In this document: positions 1 through 5,177 of the stretch, piece after piece
Position numbering within the stretch: position 1 is the stretch's first letter
How the letters are laid out: each line of letters begins with the position of its first letter
Assembly (NCBI GenBank): GCA_030039695.1
Contig: JASHVB010000784.1
Coordinates: 1 to 6,879 of the forward strand
Length of the DNA stretch: 6,879 bases
Source: Acetobacteraceae bacterium
GTDB lineage: Bacteria; Pseudomonadota; Alphaproteobacteria; Acetobacterales; Acetobacteraceae
Reading direction: 5' to 3'
The notes under the pieces: model-generated
What the model was told of the DNA's origin: nothing
Databases searched by the model: none
What the model saw: the letters and a program-made list of their open reading frames with translations, nothing else
Position numbers and translations under genes: made by a program

Positions 1-1
1 G

Positions 2-235
2 CCTGTGGCGTCCGGCCAGTACCCGGCGCCACCGCAACTCGCCAAGCACGGCGTTGAGGGTGACCCCGAAGGCTGGACCTTCTGGAAAATCCAGAACGGC
101 ATCCGCTGGACCGGCATGCCCTCCTGGAAGGGCACCCTGAATGCCCAGCAGATGTGGCAATTGGCCTTGTTCCTGAGGCATATGGACAAGCTGCCGCCCG
201 CGGCGCAACAGGCTTGGCAGCAGCTGAAGGACTGA
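2..235 (+). CDS. Class I c-type cytochrome, C-terminal fragment
   Basis: The reading frame is open at the left edge of the window, so only the last 77 or so residues are present. They show the end of a class I cytochrome c domain: an NGIRWTGMPSWKG segment, whose methionine is the expected sixth (axial) haem ligand, followed by the amphipathic C-terminal helix (AQQMWQLALFLRHMDKLPP) that packs against the haem in this fold. The haem-attachment CXXCH must lie upstream of the window and cannot be checked. Such proteins act in the periplasm as electron carriers, or as domains of larger oxidoreductases. The frame ends in TGA, and an AAGGAGG ribosome site for the next gene starts on the last base of that stop, which suggests co-transcription with the cupin gene. 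A GTG at position 5 is in frame but is almost certainly internal. The partner enzyme is unknown. Confidence 0.8.
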   Translation, partial: PVASGQYPAPPQLAKHGVEGDPEGWTFWKIQNGIRWTGMPSWKGTLNAQQMWQLALFLRHMDKLPPAAQQAWQQLKD

Positions 236-252
236 AGGAGGGGAGAGAACGC

Positions 253-654
253 ATGGTCGCCGTCATCGACTTCAACGCGGAATTTGCGAAACTGAAGATG
301 CTGCTCCAGCGCACGCCAACATCGTCCGAGGACGAACGGGACGGTGCCTTCGCGCGCCTCGCGCCGTATCGCGACGGTGCCGTGTTCACCGCGAAGTTTT
401 CCGGCATCAGTGCATGGGAACGCCATCCGAACGGCGACGAGATCGTGTTCATCGTCGATGGCGCGACCACGCTGCACCTTATCACCGCAGAGGAACGCGA
501 GTCCGTGTCCTTGCTTGCTGGCATGATGGCGATCGTGCCGCAGAATGCCTGGCATCAGTTTGAGTCACCGGACGGCGTCTGCGTGATGACGGCAACGCCG
601 GAGCCAACCGAGCACCTCCGCGTCGATGTGGAGGATCCACGGACTGTCGCATGA
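253..654 (+). CDS. Small single-domain cupin protein
   Basis: A 133-residue protein, the usual size of a one-domain cupin. Cupin motif 1 is at residues 51-70: G51, then E56-R57-H58, E63 and G70, close to the G(X)5HXH(X)3-4E(X)6G pattern but with glutamate in place of the first histidine. Motif 2 is at residues 90-105: G90, P96, N98 and H101. Three classical metal ligands (H58, E63, H101) are therefore kept and the fourth is E56. Members of this family bind a divalent metal in a beta barrel and serve as small oxygenases, isomerases or ligand sensors; the substrate here cannot be told. ATG 253 is chosen because AAGGAGG at 235-241 and GGAG at 242-245 lie just upstream; an in-frame ATG at 154 would run back into the cytochrome gene. 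There is no signal peptide, so it is probably cytoplasmic. It lies 17 bases after the cytochrome stop, probably in the same operon. Confidence 0.85.
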   Translation: MVAVIDFNAEFAKLKMLLQRTPTSSEDERDGAFARLAPYRDGAVFTAKFSGISAWERHPNGDEIVFIVDGATTLHLITAEERESVSLLAGMMAIVPQNAWHQFESPDGVCVMTATPEPTEHLRVDVEDPRTVA

Positions 655-953
655 ACGCGTGGCCCGCGAAGAAATACTCGGTGCGGAAAAAAACGATACG
701 CCGCGGCTGTGACGTACACAGCGGCTTCACAGCAACGTCGCCGACCTCGCTCGGCAGCTTGTCGTCGTGGCTGAGCGCACGCGTCAGTTCGTTAGCCTGT
801 CCCCGCCGGACCAGGTCGGGAAGTAGAATACCGCTGACTTGCGCTGACGCCGACTGCGGGGCCCCTTAACATTTGTCGATGTGAAGCACACGTATTGCTC
901 ATCCTGTCATCCCCGCGCAATCTGGCTAAAGACACCCGTGCAGGATGGTTCCT
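655..953. other. Gap between cupin and hydratase genes, no clear gene
   Basis: No convincing coding frame. A frame starting at 651 overlaps the cupin stop as ATGA and runs 72 codons, but it has the composition of non-coding sequence. A hairpin with a perfect 6-bp stem (GCTGTG/CACAGC, loop ACGTA) sits at 706-722, and a run of seven A at 687-693 lies left of it; read on the - strand this is a hairpin followed about 12 bases later by T7, too loosely spaced to call a terminator. TAGAAT at 824-829 resembles a -10 box but lacks a good -35. GGGGCCCC at 858-865 is a short palindrome. TGTG-AAG-CACA lies near 880-890. A promoter for the hydratase probably lies here, but none stands out. Confidence 0.5.
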
Positions 954-1748
954 ATGCCGCAAACGTACCAGACCCTGACTATAGAACACCCGCACTCGCA
1001 GGTCGTGCTCGTGACTCTGAACCGCCCGGAGGTGGCGAATGCGATGAACACGCAGATGGGGCTGGACCTGCTAGCCGCATTTGAGCCATTCCATGCGGCG
1101 CCCAACGCGCAGCGCTGCATCGTCATCACCGGCGCAGGGCCGCGCGCATTCTGCGCAGGCGGAGACCTGAAAGAGCGCAACGGTATGACGGACCAGCAAT
1201 GGCAGGACCAGCATCTGATCTTCGAGCGCGCGATCCGCGGCATCGTCCAATGTCCGGTGCCTCTGATCGCCGCGGTGAATGGCGCTGCTTTTGCCGGTGG
1301 GATGGAGATCGCGCTGTGCGCCGATTTCATCTACGCGTCGGAGCATGTGCGGTTTGCACTGACAGAAGTAACGCTCGGCATAATGCCCGGCGCCGGCGGT
1401 ACCCAGAACCTGCCGCGCGCTGTCGGCATCCGGCGCGCCAAGGAAATCCTGCTCACCGGTAAGCCGTTCAGCGTCCACCAGGCGTTTGAATGGGGAATGG
1501 TGAACCGCGTCTGCAAGGCAGAGACACTGTTGGCGGAAGCTCTGGAAACCGCCGCGACGATCGCGGCCAACGCACCGATCTCGACACGGCAGATCAAGCA
1601 GTCGGTAAATTACGGACAGAACATGGACCTCGCGAGCGCCATGATGTTCGAGATCGAGGCCTATAACCGTATGGTGCCGACAGAGGACCGCCGCGAAGGC
1701 ATCCGTGCGTTCAACGAGAAGCGCAAGCCGGTGTACCAGGGGCGGTAG
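954..1748 (+). CDS. Enoyl-CoA hydratase/isomerase (crotonase family)
   Basis: A full-length crotonase-fold protein (264 residues from ATG 954; 267 from ATG 945). Numbering from ATG 945, the oxyanion-hole segment FCAGGDLK is at 69-76 and the second, FAGGMEIAL, at 116-124. The two catalytic glutamates of true hydratases are both present: E121 in GGMEIAL and E141 in LTEVTLG, exactly 20 residues apart like E144/E164 of the rat mitochondrial enzyme (numbers from memory). The [10 protein letters not shown] loop at 145-154 is also typical. The expected reaction is reversible hydration of a trans-2-enoyl-CoA in fatty-acid or related acyl-CoA breakdown, in the cytoplasm. ATG 954 is preferred because AGGA at 942-945 lies 8 bases before it, whereas ATG 945 has no ribosome site. 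It stands alone, convergent with the ATPase gene. The exact acyl-CoA substrate cannot be told, and other crotonase activities are possible. Confidence 0.88.
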   Translation: MPQTYQTLTIEHPHSQVVLVTLNRPEVANAMNTQMGLDLLAAFEPFHAAPNAQRCIVITGAGPRAFCAGGDLKERNGMTDQQWQDQHLIFERAIRGIVQCPVPLIAAVNGAAFAGGMEIALCADFIYASEHVRFALTEVTLGIMPGAGGTQNLPRAVGIRRAKEILLTGKPFSVHQAFEWGMVNRVCKAETLLAEALETAATIAANAPISTRQIKQSVNYGQNMDLASAMMFEIEAYNRMVPTEDRREGIRAFNEKRKPVYQGR

Positions 1749-1799
1749 CGACGATGGGGCCGGCGCAGCGCTGCCCGCCGAGCTGACGAACACCCGACG

Positions 1800-2993
1800 T
1801 CACGACCGCAACAAGATGCAGGCGTCCGGCTGCCACGACACGCTGACTGGTTCACCGGCATTCAATGCGCCAGCAGCGAGACCATCGTGCAGCGATTGCG
1901 ATGCGCGCAGCATCGTTCCGTCATCGAGACGGAGCGTGTGCATCAACGTCTCTCCCGCATAAGCCCGTTCTGCGACCACGGCTTCCAATCGGTTCGGCGC
2001 CTCCTGCCAACCGAGACGCAAGCGTTCCGGACGGAGAGCCAGCATCAAAGTCTCGCCCACCGCCGCGATCCCCCGCGCACGAACCATTGCTGCCAGACCT
2101 GGCAACTCCAGTGTCACGTTGTCACCCGTGACATCCCGCACGACTGCCGGCAGGACGTTCGCCGCGCCCAGGAATTCCGCCACATGCCGTGTGTTTGGGT
2201 GCTCATAGACCTCGGCCGGGGTACCGACCTGCGCCATGCCGCCGGCCAGCATGACGCCGATTCGGTCTGCCATGGTAAGCGCTTCTTCCTGGTCGTGAGT
2301 GACCAGGATGAAGGTGGTACCAAGCCGCTTCTGCAGGCGCACCAGTTCGTTACGGGTCTCCGCGCGAAGATTGCGGTCCAGTGCCGACAACGGTTCGTCG
2401 AGCAGCAGCAGGCGTGGGTTCGGCGCCAGGCTGCGCGCCAGGGCAACACGTTGCTGCTGGCCTCCGGACAGTTGATGGGGTCGCCGACCGCCCATGTTGG
2501 ACAGGCTGACCAGCGCCAGCATGTCGTCGACGCGGCGTGCAATCTCCTCCCGCGACCGACGCTGCTGGCGCAAGCCGAAGCCGATGTTTGCCGCAGCGGT
2601 CATATGCGGAAACAGCGCATAGGACTGGAACATCGTGTTGACAGGGCGACGATGCGGCGGCAGCGGGCCGAGTTCGATGCCATCCAGGGCGATGCTGCCG
2701 GCATCGGGGGTGACAAAGCCGGCGATGGCACGCAGCAGTGTCGTCTTGCCGGAACCGGATGCACCGAGCAGTACGAACAGCTCGCCTTGTCGCACGCAAA
2801 GGTCGAGGTGATTGAGGGCAAGAGTGGTGCCGTAACGAACGGTAAGCGCTGATATGGTGACCCCGCCTCCCTCCGTGGGAGGGGGGCGGGCGGAGGGGAG
2901 GTCGTCTCCGACGACGGCGGTACCGAGTGCGCCTCGCCCCGTCCCCCTGCTCCAAGCGGAGGCGCGGAGTTGCGCTGCCTCCTCGGCTTTCAC
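1800..2993 (-). CDS. potG: Polyamine-type ABC transporter ATPase (PotG/PotA-like)
   Basis: A cytoplasmic ATPase that would energise import of the ligand captured by the neighbouring PotF-like protein. Numbering from GTG 2993 (397 residues): Walker A GASGSGKTT at 77-85, Q-loop Q123 in MFQSYALF, signature LSGGQQQR at 175-182, Walker B LLLLDEP at 195-201 with catalytic E200, D-loop SALD at 203-206 and switch histidine H233. A C-terminal TOBE-type regulatory region with LRPERL follows from about residue 275. All ATP-hydrolysis residues are intact. GTG 2993 is chosen because it overlaps the potF stop as GTGA, with AAGG 7 bases upstream; a GTG at 3017 is also in frame. Odd points: about 45 GC-rich, disordered-looking residues precede the usual start of the domain (VTISALTVRYG), and no permease gene follows; the next gene is convergent. 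PotA and PotG cannot be separated by sequence alone; the link to PotF favours PotG. Confidence 0.87.
   Translation of the reverse strand: MKAEEAAQLRASAWSRGTGRGALGTAVVGDDLPSARPPPTEGGGVTISALTVRYGTTLALNHLDLCVRQGELFVLLGASGSGKTTLLRAIAGFVTPDAGSIALDGIELGPLPPHRRPVNTMFQSYALFPHMTAAANIGFGLRQQRRSREEIARRVDDMLALVSLSNMGGRRPHQLSGGQQQRVALARSLAPNPRLLLLDEPLSALDRNLRAETRNELVRLQKRLGTTFILVTHDQEEALTMADRIGVMLAGGMAQVGTPAEVYEHPNTRHVAEFLGAANVLPAVVRDVTGDNVTLELPGLAAMVRARGIAAVGETLMLALRPERLRLGWQEAPNRLEAVVAERAYAGETLMHTLRLDDGTMLRASQSLHDGLAAGALNAGEPVSVSWQPDACILLRS
2862..2890. repeat. GC-rich hairpin inside the ATPase N-terminal extension
   Basis: On the + strand CCTCCC (2866-2871) pairs perfectly with GGGAGG (2877-2882) across the loop TCCGT. 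The stem continues as CCGC (2862-2865 region) with GCGG (2887-2890) after a four-base G bulge. It lies where the conserved ATPase domain has not yet begun and encodes the PPPTEGGG stretch. The look is that of an intergenic palindromic element that has become part of, or lies just in front of, the coding sequence. No second copy occurs in the window. Confidence 0.45.
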
Positions 2994-4081
2994 TGTCCGG
3001 CCTTGAATCGCGCCCACATGCGAGTGCGCGCTCGCTCGGCGACCAGTGGCACCGGCCCGATATGGAACATACGCGCCATGGCGCTGGGCGACGGATAGAC
3101 CGCAGGGTCCGAGAGCAGATCGGGACGGATCATCGGCCGGCTCGCCGGCACGGCGTTAGGATAGCGCACCTTGTTGGTAATCCCGGCCATTACGTCAGGC
3201 TGGAGAAGGAAATTGATGAATTTCAGGGCCGCATCCTTGTCGGGTGCATCGACCGGAATCGCCAGCATGTCGAAACCGATTTGTGCGCCTTCTTTGGGAA
3301 TGACGTACCGCACAGTCACGCCGCGCTTCGCCTCGCGCGCGCGTGCCGCGGCCTGCACCACATCGCCGGAATAATCGAGGGCCAGACACGCCTCCCCGGT
3401 TGCCAGCTCTTCCAATGCACCGGCGGAGGCGAAATTGCGGATGTAAGGGCGGATCGCCATCAGCGTTTTCTCCACCGCGGCGAGGTCCGCCGGATCGGTG
3501 CTATCCGGGTTGCGGCCGAGGTAACGCAATACCGTCGGAATCACGTCGATTTCCGAATCCATCATGACGATACCGCATTCCGCGATCTTGCTGGCCCACT
3601 CCGGCTTGAACAGCAGGTCCCAACTGTCGAGCGGCGCGGCCGGCGCGAGAGCGCGGATCCGATCGGGCAGAACTCCCAGTCCAGTGCTACCATACAAATA
3701 GATCGCGCCATGCGCGTTGCCTGAATCCGCCGCCGCGACACGCTGCATCAGTGCCGGATCCAGATTCTTCCAGTTCGGCACCTTAGACCGCTCGATCACT
3801 GCCAGCGCCCCCGCCTTGATCAGCCGCGACAGGGACGGTTCGTCGCTCGGCACGACGACGTCGTAGCCAGAGTCTCCCGTCAACAGCTTGGCTTCCAGCG
3901 TTTCCAGGCTGTCGTACTCGTCGTAGTGGACCTTGATTCCGGTTTCCTTCTCGAAGCGATGTACGGCAGCCGGGTCGATGTAGTCGGTCCAATTGTAGAC
4001 GTTCACCGTGCGGTCTTGCGCGCGCGCTGGCAGGGCCAGCACGGACAGGAAGAACAGTACAGAAATCAATCGCGCGATCAT
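2990..4081 (-). CDS. potF: PotF-like periplasmic polyamine-binding protein
   Basis: A 363-residue solute-binding protein, close in length to E. coli PotF (about 370). Residues 1-22 form a classical Sec signal peptide (hydrophobic FFLSVLALPARA, cleavage after ARA or AQ). The mature part follows PotF throughout: VYNWTDYI at 28-35, VVPS at 76-79, PVDSWDL-like PLDSWDL at 150-156, ALDYSGDV at 234-241 and FDMLAIP at 270-276. By alignment from memory with PotF, ligand residues W37, D39, D247, D278 and Y314 are matched by W31, D33, D240, D271 and Y308, whereas S38, E185, W244 and F276 become T32, D179, Y237 and G269. A polyamine or similar diamine ligand is likely, but which one is uncertain. ATG 4081 is chosen because the signal peptide starts there; an upstream ATG at 4129 adds an unlikely 16-residue basic leader and lies in a candidate -10 box. 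No clear ribosome site precedes 4081. Its stop overlaps the ATPase start. Confidence 0.87.
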   Translation of the reverse strand: MIARLISVLFFLSVLALPARAQDRTVNVYNWTDYIDPAAVHRFEKETGIKVHYDEYDSLETLEAKLLTGDSGYDVVVPSDEPSLSRLIKAGALAVIERSKVPNWKNLDPALMQRVAAADSGNAHGAIYLYGSTGLGVLPDRIRALAPAAPLDSWDLLFKPEWASKIAECGIVMMDSEIDVIPTVLRYLGRNPDSTDPADLAAVEKTLMAIRPYIRNFASAGALEELATGEACLALDYSGDVVQAAARAREAKRGVTVRYVIPKEGAQIGFDMLAIPVDAPDKDAALKFINFLLQPDVMAGITNKVRYPNAVPASRPMIRPDLLSDPAVYPSPSAMARMFHIGPVPLVAERARTRMWARFKAGQ

Positions 4082-4127
4082 CGGATAGTTGGCGCCACGA
4101 TAGGGACTCCGTGTTGGCAGGCGTCGC

Positions 4128-4155
4128 ATCGTGACCAGCGTTCGCGGCCTGTCAA
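4128..4155 (-). promoter_or_regulatory. Candidate sigma-70 promoter for potFG
   Basis: Reading leftward, a perfect -35 TTGACA (4155-4150) is followed by a 16-base spacer and CACGAT (4133-4128), which keeps only the second A and the final AT of the -10 consensus. Transcription would begin near 4121 and leave a leader of about 40 nt before ATG 4081. The -35 is strong and the -10 weak, so an activator or a different -10 is possible. Confidence 0.35.
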
Positions 4156-4624
4156 CGCGGGCCCGGATTCATCCTGCCCACCTGCCCTGCTCCTCGATTG
4201 CGTCGAGTCTGGCCTTCCCGTGGCGGCGGCTCTTGAACTTCGCGCCGCTGCCGCAGGGGGCACGACACCGCGCCGGGGATCGGATTCGCCGTTACCGTGC
4301 TGCCTCGCTGAGCGCGGTCACCTCGCGGCAGGAACGCTCCGGTGACGTACCGCCGAATCGCTGACCCATCGATCGAGCCAGTCCCCGCGACAATGATCTC
4401 GCGCTACGGCGCCCAGCGTCGGATCGTGGCGCGAGGCCTCGGGCGAATCGGGGCCGCACCGACGGGTCGGCGCCGCCGCGCGACGCTGTGGTTAGCTCCG
4501 TTCGGCTCCTCGGCGGAATGGAACATGCCCGCCCGGGTTGCCCGGCTGCGCGCCGCACACGCGGTGCTGGGTCCAGTCCTGCGGCACGCACTGGGCCGGC
4601 CAGGGACAGGATGCTGGTATTGAT

Positions 4625-4639
4625 GCGAATGCATTTCGC
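4625..4639. repeat. Short palindrome with AT-rich core
   Basis: GCGAA (4625-4629) and TTCGC (4635-4639) are perfect inverted arms around TGCAT, and AATGCATT (4628-4635) is itself an 8-base palindrome. It is a possible regulator-binding site, but no promoter beside it is clear. Confidence 0.3.
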
Positions 4640-4660
4640 CGAAACGAACTCACCGGTAGC

Positions 4661-4710
4661 CAGTCAGCATACAGAAACCCGCGGGCGAGGGGGCAGTTCT
4701 GACTGAGAAC
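4661..4710. repeat. Overlapping inverted repeats beside the terminator
   Basis: CAGTCAG (4661-4667) is matched by CTGACTG (4699-4705), a perfect 7-base inverted pair 31 bases apart. The right arm lies inside a second hairpin, GTTCT-GACTG-AGAAC (4696-4710). The two structures exclude each other. They lie just past the leftward terminator. Confidence 0.35.
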
Positions 4711-4715
4711 CGTTA

Positions 4716-4747
4716 CAAAGAAAAAGCCCCCGGCAAAGGCCGGGGGC
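4716..4747 (-). terminator. Strong rho-independent terminator, leftward
   Basis: Read on the - strand, a perfect 9-bp GC stem (GCCCCCGGC with GCCGGGGGC, arms 4747-4739 and 4734-4726) closes a four-base loop CTTT and is followed directly by TTTTTCTTTG (4725-4716). The + strand copy has no T-run after the stem, so the terminator works leftward. It lies 430 bases after the stop of the ugpB-like gene and 645 bases before potF, so it ends either the ugp-like transcript or an RNA starting within the gap, and insulates potFG from upstream transcription. Confidence 0.85.
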
Positions 4748-4767
4748 AAGTAAACAGGGAGGCTTCA

Positions 4768-4854
4768 CGTCTGGGAGACGCAGGGGCCAGTGGCCCCCTT
4801 CCGACCGCTAGGGCCGGAACACTGGCGGCAAAGCCGCCGTAACCGTCGGTTTTT
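4768..4854. ncRNA. Candidate structured RNA with nested, exclusive hairpins
   Basis: A dense series of stems lies next to the terminator. CGTCT-GGG-AGACG is at 4768-4780. GGGGCC-AGT-GGCCCC is at 4783-4797. A longer hairpin spans 4786-4826: GCCAGTG with CACTGGC (7 bp), a six-base bulge, TTCCG with CGGAA (5 bp), loop near GCTAG. GGCGGC-AAA-GCCGCC is at 4824-4838, and CCGAC (4801-4805) can pair with GTCGG (4845-4849), followed on the + strand by TTTTT (4850-4854). The 41-base hairpin competes with the hairpins at 4783-4797 and 4824-4838. Read leftward the series leads into the terminator at 4747-4716, the layout of an attenuator, riboswitch or small RNA. Read rightward it ends in a T-run. I compared it from memory with c-di-GMP, cobalamin, glycine, fluoride and guanidine classes and could not match it. 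Strand and function are open. Confidence 0.4.
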
Positions 4855-5070
4855 CTAATAGGCCCTGTCGGACACCTGTGCCATAGACGATTCCCGGATG
4901 CCGCCATGTCAAATGCGCATGCCACATGATTCACCGTCCCAATGCGAGACAGAGCCGGCGCTCTGCCTCGGACCGCGAGATTCATCCCGGACTGTCTCCC
5001 GTGTGCGATGTGTCCGACTCCATACCTTTGCAGTTCAAGAGCAGATGCGACAGGTAATACTAGGTATGGT
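4855..5070. other. Spacer between structured region and leftward promoter
   Basis: No credible gene. The 128-codon leftward frame covering this stretch begins inside the palindrome and promoter at 5099 and ends inside the terminator stem, so it is taken as chance. ATAC-TAG-GTAT (near 5057-5067) is a small inverted repeat close to the promoter. If the promoter at 5071-5099 is real, this stretch would be the 5' half of the RNA it makes. Confidence 0.4.
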
Positions 5071-5099
5071 TGTATAGATAGCTGCGCTTGCACGTGCAA
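5071..5099 (-). promoter_or_regulatory. Candidate leftward promoter under a palindromic operator
   Basis: Reading leftward, TTGCAC (5099-5094) as -35 and TATACA (5076-5071) as -10 are separated by exactly 17 bases; each keeps the most conserved bases at one end (TTG and TATA). The -35 is one half of a perfect 12-base palindrome. Transcription would start near 5063-5065 and run about 350 nt to the terminator, with no convincing protein gene in between. Alternatively it could be a fortuitous AT-rich patch in the untranslated end of the ugp-like operon. Confidence 0.35.
5088..5099. repeat. 12-base perfect palindrome TTGCACGTGCAA
   Basis: TTGCACGTGCAA reads the same on both strands, with CACGTG at its centre. 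Dimeric regulators of LacI, GntR or TetR type bind sites of this shape, but nothing in the window identifies which one. It covers the -35 box of the candidate leftward promoter, where a bound protein would block RNA polymerase. Confidence 0.45.
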
Positions 5100-5177
5100 C
5101 CAGCCCTGGCGTGACTGCGGCGTGTCGGCGCAACATGCAGTTGATTTTAGTCAGGCAGGGCGCCGCGCCGGATGCCA

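Larger units (their letters stand above)
4156..4715. other. Long GC-rich stretch without a recognisable gene
   Basis: About 560 bases. Several frames of 77-99 codons stay open on both strands, but they are arginine- and alanine-rich, low in complexity, mutually overlapping and show no family motif or good ribosome site, as expected for chance open frames in GC-rich DNA. No protein remnant could be recognised in any frame. Small inverted repeats occur near the right end (separate entries). It could be a decayed gene, a long untranslated leader of potF, or plain spacer. Confidence 0.5.

Noticed and set aside
651..869. 72-codon frame overlapping the cupin stop as ATGA
   Set aside because: The overlap hints at coupling, but codon use, serine/arginine-rich composition and lack of any motif suggest chance.
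1071..1793. 240-codon - strand frame opposite the enoyl-CoA hydratase
   Set aside because: It is a shadow frame; the + strand gene has both catalytic glutamates and full family length.
1749..1799. Bidirectional terminator between the convergent hydratase and ATPase genes
   Set aside because: GCAGCGCTGC (1765-1774) is a palindrome, but there is no loop of usable size and no T-run on either strand.
1887..2852. 321-codon open frame on the + strand opposite the ABC ATPase gene
   Set aside because: It is entirely antisense to a gene with complete Walker, signature and switch motifs; its glutamine/histidine/arginine-rich translation has no family motif and no ribosome site.
2927..3724. 265-codon open frame on the + strand opposite the potF-like gene
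   Set aside because: It is a shadow of the GC-biased codon use of the binding-protein gene; the arginine/histidine-rich product has no recognisable domain.
4768..4838. Cobalamin or cyclic di-GMP riboswitch
   Set aside because: GCCACTG and GGAAGG words on the - strand recall the cobalamin consensus but occur in the wrong order and spacing, and the conserved cyclic di-GMP core is absent.
4713..5099. 128-codon leftward frame through the gap
   Set aside because: It starts within a palindrome and promoter and ends within the terminator stem, its translation changes character along the structured region, and it has no family motif.
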